64,000 nucleotides of DNA from Lachnospiraceae bacterium (GCA_910575555.1 CAJTFX010000027.1:1-64000), one strand, 5' to 3'; positions 52,158-61,853 are shown, counted from the first letter of the stretch. Numbers and translations: made by a program. The notes: generated by a model not told the origin, from the sequence alone.

Positions 52158-52619
52158 ATGGAAACTTATTTTCCGATTTTTATTAATATGGAAGGAAAAA
52201 AGATACAGGTATTCGGCGGCGGAAAGATTGCAGCGCGGCGCGTTCTGACGCTGCTGCAATTCGGAGCCAGGGTGCAGGTAACTGCGCCGGAGATATCAGA
52301 GACGCTGAAACAGGCGGCAGAGCAGGAAGGGTTTTTGACCCTGGAATACCGAGACTATCAGACGGGGGAGCTTCAGGACGCGGATTTTGTGCTTGCAGCC
52401 ACCTGCGACGATAAAGTAAACGAGATGATTTTTCAGGAGTGCCGGCATAAAGAAATTCCGGTTAATGTAGCTTCCGACCAGGAAAAGTGTGATTTCTATT
52501 TTCCGGGAGTTGCAAAACACGGAGAAATCACAGTAGGAGTAACAGCCGGAGGAAAGAACCACAAAAAAGCGGCAGAGGTGACAGAGAATATACGGGAATT
52601 GTTAAAAAAGATATGCTGA
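52158..52619 (+). CDS. Precorrin-2 dehydrogenase (SirC/CysG N-terminal type)
   Basis: 153 residues from ATG 52158 with GGGAGGGG upstream; the frame starts at 52128 inside cbiC. NAD-binding MEGKKIQVFGGGKIAARRVLTLLQFGARV, then VLAATCDDKVN, NVASDQEKCDFYFPG and GEITVGVTAGGKNHKKA are characteristic. It oxidises precorrin-2 to sirohydrochlorin and lacks the C-terminal extension of Met8p. The last codons overlap a 28-base tandem duplicate. In related genomes this gene is commonly followed by hemA, hemC and others; here the set is interrupted. Confidence 0.9.
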   Translation: METYFPIFINMEGKKIQVFGGGKIAARRVLTLLQFGARVQVTAPEISETLKQAAEQEGFLTLEYRDYQTGELQDADFVLAATCDDKVNEMIFQECRHKEIPVNVASDQEKCDFYFPGVAKHGEITVGVTAGGKNHKKAAEVTENIRELLKKIC

Positions 52620-52666
52620 AAAAGCATTCCAATTTTCGAAAAAGATATGCTGAAAAAGCATTCCAA
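52605..52666 (+). repeat. Tandem 28-base duplication at the sirC-like 3' end
   Basis: AAAAAGATATGCTGAAAAAG and the eight bases after it (CATTCCAA) occur identically at 52605-52632 and 52639-52666 (period 34). The first copy contains the last codons and stop of the precorrin-2 dehydrogenase gene. It may be a replication slip or the scar of a rearrangement at this junction. Confidence 0.85.
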
Positions 52667-52669
52667 CTT

Positions 52670-52713
52670 CCCAAAGAGGCGGAATATACGATTTTGCTTC
52701 TTTGGGGGTTTTT
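52670..52713 (+). terminator. Terminator after cobalamin genes
   Basis: CCCAAAGA (52670-52677) pairs with TCTTTGGG (52699-52706), then GGTTTTT. Confidence 0.75.
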
Positions 52714-52747
52714 GTATTGCGAAAAAGCTGTCCTTAATTTCCAGTTC

Positions 52748-52777
52748 TTGACTTTACCCTGTCTTTCAAGGTACAAT
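52748..52777 (+). promoter_or_regulatory. Promoter of the hybrid kinase/binding-protein unit
   Basis: TTGACT (52748-52753), 18 bases, TACAAT (52772-52777), about 44 bases before ATG 52821. Confidence 0.6.
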
Positions 52778-52820
52778 AGAGAATGCAAATGAAGTAATAG
52801 TTATAAAGGTGATTCATGAA

Positions 52821-55406
52821 ATGAAAATCAAGCAAAAAAAGCAAAAAACAGGCAAAGGGATGTCTCTGATAGTGTCAATCGTTTTGATTTTTTGCATTTT
52901 GGGGGCATTTGTATTTTATGTTGCAGGAAGAATTTCAAAAGAAATGTCTGCAGCGGCCATTGATAACCTGAGCGAAAGCCTGGACTTGATCCGCGGAACT
53001 ATGGAGGCGATCCTGGAAAAAGAAGCGGAATATCAAAAATTAATTACAAAAGAACTGGAATTAATGGATGCTCCAGAGAAATTGGTTCAATTTTATGATG
53101 GAAGTGAAACAATGGTTAAATTATCTCTGGTGCCGGAGGGGGCGTCTCAGGGAATTACCAATAAAGGGGAAGCTTTTGACCCGGAGGAACTGGATTTTTC
53201 TGCCGGAAGGATGGTAGAAGATCTGCCGATCTCTGAATCTTATATCAATTATATGGGAGCCTGGGCCTATACCCTGAAATCTCCTGTGGTTTTAAAAAAC
53301 CAACAGACAGCGACTCTTTATATTGAATATATTTATGAATCTTTTGACAAAGCGCTGCCCAACAGATTTTACAACAGTTCGGCGTCTCTCTATATTCTGG
53401 ACGCAGAGAGCGAAAGACTTGTGCTAAAACCTAAGGGAATGGGAGAGCGGGAAGCCGGCCATGTGAACCTGGAAGATTTTTATCGCGCCAATCAAATACT
53501 GGAAGCGGATGTAAAAGAAGAGATTACAAAAAATGTCAAAGCAGGGAAGAATGTGATGTTTTACCATGACATTCAGGGAAAACGCTCCCTGGTTTATATG
53601 TGGGCCGTCAATGACGGAAGCATCTATCTGATTGGCTATGTTCCGGTGGAGTCCATACAGCGGGAAGGCAGTGCGGTAAATCAGAATATTTTTATTGTGG
53701 TATTGGTGATGCTGATTGCATTTTGTATCTGCTGTGCGCTGTATTTTTTTACACAGAGACAGCGGATCAGGGCCGCAATAGAACGGGAGAAGGAGCGGGA
53801 GCTGCATAACAGGCAGCTGGCGGAGGCGCTGCAGGCAGCTCAGGTGGCCAGTAAATCCAAGACCATGTTCCTGTCGAATATGTCTCACGATATCCGAACG
53901 CCTATGAATGCCATTGTGGGATTTGCCGTCCTTCTTGCAAAGGATGCGGATTATCCGGAAAAGGTGCGGGAATATACCAGGAAAATCACTGCCTCCAGTC
54001 AGCATTTGCTCAGCCTGATTAACGATGTGCTGGACGTATCCAAGATAGAAAGCGGAAAAGTGGCGCTTACCATCGGTGAATTTACCCTGAGCAATATGGT
54101 GTCCTCGGTGGACGCCATTATCCGACCTGCGGCCAAGGCGAAAAGGCAGAATTTTGAGGTGACGGTAACGGGAATCAAAAATGAACGCCTGGTGGGAGAC
54201 GAAACAAGGATTAATCAGATTTTGATTAATCTGCTTTCCAATGCAGTAAAATATACCCAGGAGGAAGGAAATATCTGGTTTCGGATTATCGGTTTGGAGC
54301 AGCGCTCCAGCCAGTACGAGCATATCCGGATAGAAGTGGAGGACGACGGATACGGCATGACGCCGGAATATCTGGAGACTATTTTTGATGCATTTACCAG
54401 GGCGGAAAACAGTACCACCAATAAAGTGCAGGGAACGGGGCTCGGCATGGCCATTACCAAGAATATTGTGGAACTGATGGGAGGAACCATTACCGTTGTC
54501 AGTGAGATAGATAAGGGAAGCCTGTTTACCGTGGAACTGGAGCTGCGGATTCCGGAAGAGCAGGTGGATCGGAACTTCTGGAAGGAGCAGGGCGTTTCCC
54601 GGATTCTGGTGGTAGATGATGAGGAAGATATCTGCAGAAATGTTCAGTCTTTGATGGAGGATACCGGAGTTCGGACAGATACAGCGCTGAGCGGGGAAGA
54701 AGGAATCAGACAGGTATGCCGGGCAGGGGATCAGGATGAGCCTTATCATGTGATTTTACTAGACTGGAAAATGCCGGGGATGGACGGCATAGAGACGGCC
54801 AGACGGATTCGGGCTGTGGTGGAGACGCATGTTCCGATTTTGTTTTTGACGGCGTATGACTGGGAAGAACTGGAAAAGGAAGATGTGCAGGCGGAAATTG
54901 ACGGATTTCTTGCAAAACCGTTTTTCGTATCTGCGCTGAAAGAGAAAATTCTGGAAGTCCATGCTGTTTTCGATGACAGGGATCAGGCCGTGGACAATCT
55001 GGAAACGGACAGCCTGGAAGGATGCCATTTCCTTGTGGCAGAGGACAATGAGATCAATGCAGAGATTCTGATGCAGCTTTTGGAAATGGAAGGGGCGGAC
55101 TGTGAAGTCACAGGAGACGGCCAGGCGGCATTGGAACGTTTTCAAAATGCCGCTGTGGGAGAGTTTGACGCCATTTTAATGGATGTTCAGATGCCGGTGA
55201 TGAATGGCTATGAGGCCACAAGGGCTATCCGAGGCCTGAAACGTGAAGATGCGGCTAATGTGCCGATTATTGCCATGACTGCAAATGCGTTTGCGGAAGA
55301 TGTGAAGGACGCCGTGGATGCGGGCATGAATGCCCATATTGCAAAACCGGTGGATATGGGACTGTTTAAAAAGACGGTGCATCAATATATAAAAAGAAAG
55401 GAATAG
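52821..55406 (+). CDS. Hybrid sensor histidine kinase with two receiver domains
   Basis: 861 residues from ATG 52821 (GTG 52809 possible). Membrane segments at about 15-36 and 290-311 bound an extracellular sensor of about 250 residues. A coiled stretch follows, then HisKA with His356 in NMSHDIRTPMNA, HATPase (LLSNAVKY, DDGYGM, GTGLGMAI), receiver 1 with Asp648 in ILLDWKMPG, and receiver 2 with Asp788 in ILMDVQMPV. No output domain or HPt is fused, so a separate partner must finish the relay. The lipoprotein gene three bases downstream suggests that the external domain may read a ligand-loaded binding protein. Confidence 0.9.
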   Translation: MKIKQKKQKTGKGMSLIVSIVLIFCILGAFVFYVAGRISKEMSAAAIDNLSESLDLIRGTMEAILEKEAEYQKLITKELELMDAPEKLVQFYDGSETMVKLSLVPEGASQGITNKGEAFDPEELDFSAGRMVEDLPISESYINYMGAWAYTLKSPVVLKNQQTATLYIEYIYESFDKALPNRFYNSSASLYILDAESERLVLKPKGMGEREAGHVNLEDFYRANQILEADVKEEITKNVKAGKNVMFYHDIQGKRSLVYMWAVNDGSIYLIGYVPVESIQREGSAVNQNIFIVVLVMLIAFCICCALYFFTQRQRIRAAIEREKERELHNRQLAEALQAAQVASKSKTMFLSNMSHDIRTPMNAIVGFAVLLAKDADYPEKVREYTRKITASSQHLLSLINDVLDVSKIESGKVALTIGEFTLSNMVSSVDAIIRPAAKAKRQNFEVTVTGIKNERLVGDETRINQILINLLSNAVKYTQEEGNIWFRIIGLEQRSSQYEHIRIEVEDDGYGMTPEYLETIFDAFTRAENSTTNKVQGTGLGMAITKNIVELMGGTITVVSEIDKGSLFTVELELRIPEEQVDRNFWKEQGVSRILVVDDEEDICRNVQSLMEDTGVRTDTALSGEEGIRQVCRAGDQDEPYHVILLDWKMPGMDGIETARRIRAVVETHVPILFLTAYDWEELEKEDVQAEIDGFLAKPFFVSALKEKILEVHAVFDDRDQAVDNLETDSLEGCHFLVAEDNEINAEILMQLLEMEGADCEVTGDGQAALERFQNAAVGEFDAILMDVQMPVMNGYEATRAIRGLKREDAANVPIIAMTANAFAEDVKDAVDAGMNAHIAKPVDMGLFKKTVHQYIKRKE

Positions 55407-55409
55407 AGA

Positions 55410-56717
55410 ATGAAACGAGGAGTATGCAGACTGGGAGCTGTACTGATGGCAGGATTTATGGCCGCGGCGGCAGGGGCCTGCGGGCAGGAGAAATTTTTAG
55501 AGGGGAATCTGGCAGAGGAGCAGGAGAACCGCATCCGTTCTGTTTTGCTGTTTGCCCCCATGGAGAAGTCAGATCCGGATAATGAGAATGTTTCAAGAAC
55601 AGCATTTGACCTGACAGTGGGAATGGCAGAGGAGCAGCTGGGCGTGACGGTGGAATACCGGACTTATACGGCGGAAAATTACCAGGAAAAGACCTATGAT
55701 GAAGTGGCTTTGGATCGGGCGCGGAATAATATGGACGATTTCTATCTGCTGAATCCGGACACCATACAGGCGTTGGGAGAAGAAGGAAAACTGGCAGACC
55801 TGTCCGGCCTTGACTGCGCAAAGAACCTGAGGGATGTGGTAAAAACTGCCAATACCGTTGATGGTAAATTAGTAGCGATTCCTCAGGAAGTTGTGGTGAA
55901 CGGCCTGTTTGTCAACCAGGATATGTTTGACAAGTATCATCTGGAACTGCCCAATACGCCGGAAGAATTTCTGGAATGCTGCAGGGTATTCAAGGAAAAC
56001 GGCATTGAAACTCCGGTGGGGGCCAACCGCTGGTGGCTGGAAAACTTTGTTCTGGCCCAGGCGTACGCAGATTTGTATAACGGGGATACGACAGAAGAGG
56101 AAATTGCAGCATTAAACAGCGGAGAGGCAAAGTACAGCGACTATATGCGGCCCGGTTTTGAATTTCTGAAAGAAATGATTGACAAAGGATATGTGGATGC
56201 AGAAAAAGCCTATGTCTCTGAGGCAATTGAAGGGGAAGGCCCGGATTTTCTGGCCCAGAAAACCCCGATTGTTATGGCGTACTGGGGCGCGGCAAATGCA
56301 GATACCGCTTATGGAAAGCCAGATTTTCAGATGAAGGTCATTGGATTTCCCAGTAAACGGGGACAGATGCCGGTGGTGCCCTTAACCGGATACGGCGTCA
56401 GCGCAAAGGCGGAGCACATGGAGGATACCATGAATGTTCTGGACGTGATTCTTTCTGATGAAGCTCTTAAGGTGTATACGGAAACCAATAAAGTAATTTC
56501 TCCGTCCAAAAATGTTCAGGTGGACTGCATTGACGCGTTAAAGCCTTTGAACGACAGGGTAAATGAGAACGTCTATGTGCTGGGTTCTAACGCCAGCATG
56601 AAAGTGGAGCAGTGGGGAAATACCTGCAATATTGTCCGGGAATTGTTAAACGGGGCCACTGTGGAGGAGTGCCTGGCTGAATTTGACAGGCTGCAGGAGG
56701 AATCTTTGAAGGAATAA
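55410..56717 (+). CDS. Orphan extracellular solute-binding lipoprotein
   Basis: 435 residues. Lipoprotein signal with Cys24 in AAAAGACGQEK. The rest is a family 1-type sugar or oligosaccharide binding fold: VVNGLFVNQDMFDKYHLELP, NTPEEFLECCRVFKENGIETP and FEFLKEMIDKGYVD are typical of this class. No permease or ATPase genes are close. It starts three bases after the hybrid kinase gene and is surely cotranscribed with it. I infer a sensory co-receptor role, delivering ligand to the kinase's external domain, rather than transport. Confidence 0.82.
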   Translation: MKRGVCRLGAVLMAGFMAAAAGACGQEKFLEGNLAEEQENRIRSVLLFAPMEKSDPDNENVSRTAFDLTVGMAEEQLGVTVEYRTYTAENYQEKTYDEVALDRARNNMDDFYLLNPDTIQALGEEGKLADLSGLDCAKNLRDVVKTANTVDGKLVAIPQEVVVNGLFVNQDMFDKYHLELPNTPEEFLECCRVFKENGIETPVGANRWWLENFVLAQAYADLYNGDTTEEEIAALNSGEAKYSDYMRPGFEFLKEMIDKGYVDAEKAYVSEAIEGEGPDFLAQKTPIVMAYWGAANADTAYGKPDFQMKVIGFPSKRGQMPVVPLTGYGVSAKAEHMEDTMNVLDVILSDEALKVYTETNKVISPSKNVQVDCIDALKPLNDRVNENVYVLGSNASMKVEQWGNTCNIVRELLNGATVEECLAEFDRLQEESLKE

Positions 56718-56754
56718 CAACATGAATGACTGAGAACGGAAAGGAGCGCTTCCA

Positions 56755-59433
56755 ATGGATGAGCCATCTGAAAATAAGCCAAAACAGCAGATATCCATAG
56801 GGTTACTGGCCCACGTAGACGCAGGCAAAACCACGCTGTCGGAAGCGCTGCTCTATGTGAACGGCAGTATCCGCCAAATGGGAAGGGTAGACAACAGGGA
56901 TGCTTTTTTGGATACCTATGAACTGGAACGGGCCCGGGGAATCACGATTTTTTCCAAGCAGGCGGTACTTTGGAATGACCAGATGACAATCACGCTGATG
57001 GATACGCCGGGGCATGTGGATTTTTCTGCGGAAATGGAGCGGACGCTGCAGGTATTGGATTATGCCGTTCTGGTGGTAAGCGGCGCCCACGGCGTGCAGG
57101 GGCATACCCGTACGCTGTGGCGGCTGCTGAGAAAATACAGGATTCCGGTGTTTCTTTTTATCAATAAAATGGATCAGCCGGGCGCTGACGCCGGAGCTTT
57201 GCTTAAGCAGGTGAAAACGGGACTGGATGAAAATTGTGTGGATTTTTCCCGGACGGATACCCTGGAATTTTATGAGAATATTGCCATGTGCGAGGAACAT
57301 GCCCTGGAGTATTTTCTGGAACGGGAACGGGTGGAAGAAAAGCAGATCCGGGAATTGATCAGGGACAGAAAAGTGTTTCCCTGTTTCTTTGGCTCCGGGC
57401 TGAAATTAACCGGCGTGGAGTACTTTCTGGAATCGCTGAAACAGTATGCCTGTCCGCCGGAGTATCCCCGGGAGTTCGGCGCGAAAATCTTTAAGATTGC
57501 AAGAGACAGCCAGGGAAACCGACTGACGTTTCTGAAAGTCACAGGCGGGAGCCTGAAGGTAAAAACGGCGGTTTCTGAGTCCCGGGAAAAGATCAATCAG
57601 ATCCGCATTTATTCCGGTGAAAAATATGAGCTGGTAAAGGAAGCTTGGGCAGGCACGGTCTGCGCTGTGACCGGGTTAAGTGATACCTGTCCGGGCACAG
57701 GGCTTGGATGGGAGCGGGATTCTTTTAAGCCCCTTTTGACGCCGGTGCTGACTTACCGGATGCTGCTGCCTGAGGGCTGTCAGGCTGCCTCTGTGATCTC
57801 TAAGCTGAATCAGCTGCAGGAGGAAGAGCCGGAGCTTCACATTGTATGGGACGAGCGGCTGCAGGAGATCCAGGTGCAGATTATGGGGGAGGTGCAGTTG
57901 GAAATCCTGGCAAGCATGGTAAAAGAACGTTTTGGAATTCAGGTGGAATTTGGAACCGGATCGATTTTGTATAAAGAAACCATTGCCCATCCGGTGGAAG
58001 GGGTGGGGCATTATGAACCTCTCCGTCACTATGCGGAGGTTCATTTGCTGTTAGAGCCCGGGGAGCGGGGCAGCGGCCTTGTATTCGGCGCCTGCTGCAG
58101 CGAGGATGTTCTGGACAGAAACTGGCAGCGGCTTGTGCTCACTCATCTAAAGGAGCGGGAGCACAGAGGAGTCCTCACCGGCGCGCCTCTGACGGATATG
58201 AAGATTACATTGGTGGCCGGCCGGGCCCATTTGAAGCATACAGAGGGCGGCGACTTTCGTCAGGCCACATACCGGGCGCTGCGCCAGGGACTGATGGAGG
58301 CGGAATCTGTTTTATTAGAGCCCTATTATAACTTCCGGCTAGAGGTGCCGGAGTCCTTGGTGGGACGGGCCATGACCGATATAGAGCGGATGCATGGGAA
58401 CTGCGGGGCTCCCTGGATTCAGGGGGGAATGGCAGTGTTTGAGGGAAGCGTTTCGGTGGCTGCCCTGGGAGATTATCAGCGGGAAGTGATTTCTTATACC
58501 AGAGGAACCGGACGGCTTTCCTGCAGCCTGAAAGGCTACGAGCCCTGTCAGGATCAGCAGGAAGTAATAGAGCAGACAGGCTATGACGCCCAGAGCGATC
58601 TGGAGCATTCTCCGGATTCTGTGTTTTGCGCCCATGGGGCTGGTTTTGTGGTGAAATGGAATCAGGTAAAGGAATATATGCATGTGGAAAGCCCGGCTTT
58701 TCTGAAAAAGGAGCTGAAAGAAGAGACTTCGGAGGAACAGCCGGAAGCCAGAAGCGGCTCTTTTGAGGAAACATGGATTGGGGAAGAGGAAGTGGAGGCC
58801 ATTTTGTCCCAGACCTTAAACGCCAACAAAAGGGAGAAACAGGCAGGGCGGAAGGGGTATCATAAGAAAAAAGCCCTGTCTCGGGAGAGCTATGCCGTGA
58901 CACGCACTTACCGAAGCCCTGAGCGCAGAGAGGAATATCTTCTGGTGGACGGCTACAATGTGATTTTTGCCTGGGAGGATCTGCGGGAACTGGCGAAAGA
59001 CAATATTGATGGGGCCAGAGGGAAGCTGCAGGATATTCTTTCTGATTATCAGGGAATCCGGGGCTGTCATTTGATTGTGGTCTTTGACGCCTACCGGGTG
59101 CAGCAGCATAAAACAGAAATTTCGGACTATCACAATATTCATGTGGTGTTTACCCGGGAGGCGGAAACGGCAGATCAGTATATCGAAAAATTTGCCCATG
59201 AGCATGTGAAAAAATACCGGGTTACAGTGGTGACCTCTGACGGATTAGAGCAGATAATTATCAGAGGCCAGGGCTGCGGCCTGATTTCCGCCAGGGAATT
59301 CCGGGAGGAAATCAAAAGCTCCAAAGAGGAGCTGAAGCAGGAGTACGCATTAAGACAGAAAAAAAGCGGAAACTATCTGGGAGAAATCATTTCAGAGGAG
59401 ATGACAAAGCAGATAAAGGAAGAAAATAACTGA
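56755..59433 (+). CDS. EF-G/TetM-like GTPase fused to a C-terminal NYN nuclease domain
   Basis: 892 residues, AAAGGAG upstream. Residues 1-650 are a translation-factor GTPase of the ribosomal-protection class: G1 LAHVDAGKTT, G2 RARGITI, G3 DTPGHVDF, G4 NKMD, followed by EF-G-like domains II-V. From about 725 a NYN/YacP domain follows (YLLVDGYNVIFAWEDL, then VVFDAYRVQ, FTREAETADQYIE, VVTSDGLEQ), with the aspartates expected for metal-dependent RNA cutting. YacP/Rae1 is a ribosome-associated endoribonuclease in Bacillus. The fusion suggests a factor that binds the ribosome and cleaves RNA there, or one that clears stalled or drug-bound ribosomes. It may not confer tetracycline resistance. Confidence 0.85.
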   Translation: MDEPSENKPKQQISIGLLAHVDAGKTTLSEALLYVNGSIRQMGRVDNRDAFLDTYELERARGITIFSKQAVLWNDQMTITLMDTPGHVDFSAEMERTLQVLDYAVLVVSGAHGVQGHTRTLWRLLRKYRIPVFLFINKMDQPGADAGALLKQVKTGLDENCVDFSRTDTLEFYENIAMCEEHALEYFLERERVEEKQIRELIRDRKVFPCFFGSGLKLTGVEYFLESLKQYACPPEYPREFGAKIFKIARDSQGNRLTFLKVTGGSLKVKTAVSESREKINQIRIYSGEKYELVKEAWAGTVCAVTGLSDTCPGTGLGWERDSFKPLLTPVLTYRMLLPEGCQAASVISKLNQLQEEEPELHIVWDERLQEIQVQIMGEVQLEILASMVKERFGIQVEFGTGSILYKETIAHPVEGVGHYEPLRHYAEVHLLLEPGERGSGLVFGACCSEDVLDRNWQRLVLTHLKEREHRGVLTGAPLTDMKITLVAGRAHLKHTEGGDFRQATYRALRQGLMEAESVLLEPYYNFRLEVPESLVGRAMTDIERMHGNCGAPWIQGGMAVFEGSVSVAALGDYQREVISYTRGTGRLSCSLKGYEPCQDQQEVIEQTGYDAQSDLEHSPDSVFCAHGAGFVVKWNQVKEYMHVESPAFLKKELKEETSEEQPEARSGSFEETWIGEEEVEAILSQTLNANKREKQAGRKGYHKKKALSRESYAVTRTYRSPERREEYLLVDGYNVIFAWEDLRELAKDNIDGARGKLQDILSDYQGIRGCHLIVVFDAYRVQQHKTEISDYHNIHVVFTREAETADQYIEKFAHEHVKKYRVTVVTSDGLEQIIIRGQGCGLISAREFREEIKSSKEELKQEYALRQKKSGNYLGEIISEEMTKQIKEENN

Positions 59434-59483
59434 AAAGTCAAAAAGCTGTTTCCAAAAATGAGAAAGATTCAGGAGGAAAGAAA

Positions 59484-60467
59484 ATGGAATTATCAAATCG
59501 TCCCCGCCGTCTGCGGGGAAACGGAATTTTGCGTAAAATGGTGCGGGAAACCAGAATAGATCCCTCATCTTTGGTATATCCCATGTTTGTGATGGAAGGA
59601 AGCAATAAAAAAGAAGAAATCCCATCCATGCCGGGACAGTACCGCTACAGCGTGGACCGGATGGAAGAAAAACTGGCAAAGCTTCAGAAAGCCGGAGTGA
59701 ATTCCGTGATGTTTTTCGGCATTCCGGAACATAAGGATGAAATGGGAAGCGGGGCTTATGCAGAAGATGGGATTGTCCAGAAAGCCTTCCGCAAGGCAAA
59801 AGAGACGGCTCCGGAGCTGTATCTGATCGGGGATGTCTGCATGTGTGAATATACCTCCCACGGCCATTGCGGCATTCTTTGCGGCCAGGAGGTAGACAAC
59901 GATAAAACCCTGGAATTTCTGGCTAAAACGGCGCTGTCACAGGTGCGGGCAGGGGCGGATATGGTGGCCCCCTCAGATATGATGGACGGGCGCGTGGCGG
60001 CAATCCGCAGGATGCTGGATCAGAACGGATACAGCCATACGCCGATTATGTCGTATGCAGTGAAATTTGCCTCGTCCTTTTACGGGCCCTTCCGGGATGC
60101 GGCAGGCTCGGCGCCGGCCTTCGGCGATCGCAAATCTTACCAGATGGATTACCACAACCGCAGGGAAGCCATAAAGGAAGCCATGTTAGATGTGGAAGAA
60201 GGGGCGGATATTCTGATGGTGAAGCCGGCAATGGCTTACGGCGATTTGATCCGGGAGGTGAAGGACAGAACCAGCCTTCCACTGGCATCCTATTCCGTCA
60301 GCGGAGAGTATGCCATGGTAAAAGCCGCCGCTTTGGCAGGATTTGTGGATGAGGCAGGCATTGTGTGTGAGATGGCGGTGAGCGCATTCCGGGCAGGCAC
60401 CGATATTTATATTACATATTTTGCAGAGGAGCTGGCAGAATTTATGAATGAGGGCAGGATTGGATAG
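59484..60467 (+). CDS. hemB: Porphobilinogen synthase HemB
   Basis: 327 residues, GGAGG upstream. Family signature RPRRLRGNGILRKMVRET, DVCMCEYTSHGHCG (metal-binding cysteines), VAPSDMMDGRV, the Schiff-base lysine region MSYAVKFASSFYGPFRDAAGS and ILMVKPAMAY. Condenses two 5-aminolevulinate molecules to porphobilinogen for haem, sirohaem and cobalamin. Ends within the leader of hemL. Confidence 0.95.
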   Translation: MELSNRPRRLRGNGILRKMVRETRIDPSSLVYPMFVMEGSNKKEEIPSMPGQYRYSVDRMEEKLAKLQKAGVNSVMFFGIPEHKDEMGSGAYAEDGIVQKAFRKAKETAPELYLIGDVCMCEYTSHGHCGILCGQEVDNDKTLEFLAKTALSQVRAGADMVAPSDMMDGRVAAIRRMLDQNGYSHTPIMSYAVKFASSFYGPFRDAAGSAPAFGDRKSYQMDYHNRREAIKEAMLDVEEGADILMVKPAMAYGDLIREVKDRTSLPLASYSVSGEYAMVKAAALAGFVDEAGIVCEMAVSAFRAGTDIYITYFAEELAEFMNEGRIG

Positions 60468-60510
60468 AATTGAGAATGAAAGAGTTAGGGATTTGGGAAA
60501 GGAGCATCAG

Positions 60511-61785
60511 ATGAATCAGTCAGAAACATTATTTCAGGAGGCGGTAACTGTAATGCCGGGCGGCGTTAATTCGCCGGTGCGGGCATTCGGTTCTGTGGGA
60601 ACGACGCCCAGATTTATCAAAAGCGCAAAAGGGGCCTGTCTCTATGATGAGGACGGCAATCAGTATATGGATTATATCGGTTCCTGGGGGCCTATGATTT
60701 TAGGCCATGCCAATGAAGCGGTGATTGACAGCGTTACGGAAGCATGCAGGCGGGGCCTGAGCTTTGGGGCGGCCACCGCCATAGAAGTGGAAATGGCAAA
60801 ACTGGTCTGTCAGCTGATTCCGTCCATAGAAATGGTGCGGATGGTGAATTCCGGCACAGAAGCAGTGATGAGCGCCATCCGTCTGGCCAGAGGGTATACC
60901 GGAAGGAATAAAATAATCAAATTTACGGGATGCTATCATGGGCACTCTGACAGCCTTCTGGTAAAGGCAGGCTCCGGAGTCATGACTTCAGGAGTTCCGG
61001 ACAGCCTGGGAGTTCCTGCCGGATGTACCCAGGATACACTGTCTGCAGACTATAATAATTTAGATACGGTAACAGAGCATTTCAAACGGTGCGGAGAGGA
61101 AATCGCAGCGGTTATTGTGGAGCCTGTGGCAGCAAATATGGGCGTGGTGCCTCCAAAACCAGGTTTTCTGGAAGGGCTTAAAGACATCTGCAGGGAATAC
61201 GGATCGCTTTTGATTTTCGATGAAGTAATTACCGGGTTCCGATTAGGAATCGACGGGGCCCAGGGCTATTTCGGAGTGACGCCGGATCTGACCACTTTTG
61301 GGAAAATTATCGGAGGCGGCATGCCGGTGGGAGCTTACGGCGGAAAACGGGAAATCATGGAACTGGTATCCCCTGTGGGCGGCGTGTACCAGGCGGGAAC
61401 TTTAAGCGGCAACCCGGTTGCCATGGCAGCCGGCATCACACAGCTTACTATATTGAAAGAACATCCGGAATATTATACAGAGCTGAATCAGAGAGCGGAT
61501 CAGTTTTACCGGAGCATGCAGGAGATTTTTGAAAAGGCCGGGCATTCCTGGCAGGTGAACCATGTGGGCTCCCTGGGATGTCTTTATTTTACAGAACAGG
61601 AAGTGACAGATTATGAGAGCGCCAAAACTTCCGATACGGAGGCGTTTGCCAGGTACTGCAATTATATGATGGAGCATGGCGTGTATCTGGCGCCTTCTCA
61701 GTTTGAAGCAATGTTCTTATCACTGGCCCATACGGAGGAGCTTTTAAATGATACACTTAAAATTATGGAGCAGTATGTCAGATGA
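60511..61785 (+). CDS. hemL: Glutamate-1-semialdehyde 2,1-aminomutase HemL
   Basis: 424 residues from ATG 60511 with AAAGGAG upstream; the frame opens at 60448 inside hemB. Family motifs are MPGGVNSPVRAFG, YMDYIGSWGPMILGHA, MVNSGTEAVMSAIRLARGYTGR, FDEVITGFR and the PLP lysine in TTFGKIIGGGMPVGAYGG. Makes 5-aminolevulinate, the precursor used by HemB. The presence of hemL implies the glutamyl-tRNA (C5) route; hemA, hemC and hemD are not in the window. Confidence 0.95.
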   Translation: MNQSETLFQEAVTVMPGGVNSPVRAFGSVGTTPRFIKSAKGACLYDEDGNQYMDYIGSWGPMILGHANEAVIDSVTEACRRGLSFGAATAIEVEMAKLVCQLIPSIEMVRMVNSGTEAVMSAIRLARGYTGRNKIIKFTGCYHGHSDSLLVKAGSGVMTSGVPDSLGVPAGCTQDTLSADYNNLDTVTEHFKRCGEEIAAVIVEPVAANMGVVPPKPGFLEGLKDICREYGSLLIFDEVITGFRLGIDGAQGYFGVTPDLTTFGKIIGGGMPVGAYGGKREIMELVSPVGGVYQAGTLSGNPVAMAAGITQLTILKEHPEYYTELNQRADQFYRSMQEIFEKAGHSWQVNHVGSLGCLYFTEQEVTDYESAKTSDTEAFARYCNYMMEHGVYLAPSQFEAMFLSLAHTEELLNDTLKIMEQYVR

Positions 61786-61853
61786 AAACAGTAACTCTTA
61801 CTTTTTTCTTACAAAAAATTTAAAGAAAGTTAATTCTTTTTTTCGAAAAGTGG

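Noticed and set aside
53424-54749. 441-codon minus-strand open frame
   Set aside because: It is the antisense of the hybrid kinase gene, rich in His/Arg/Leu as expected for a codon shadow, with no recognisable domain.
56755-59433. Plain tetracycline-resistance gene (tet(M) class)
   Set aside because: The GTPase is of that superfamily, but the C-terminal NYN fusion and divergence make a resistance label unsafe.
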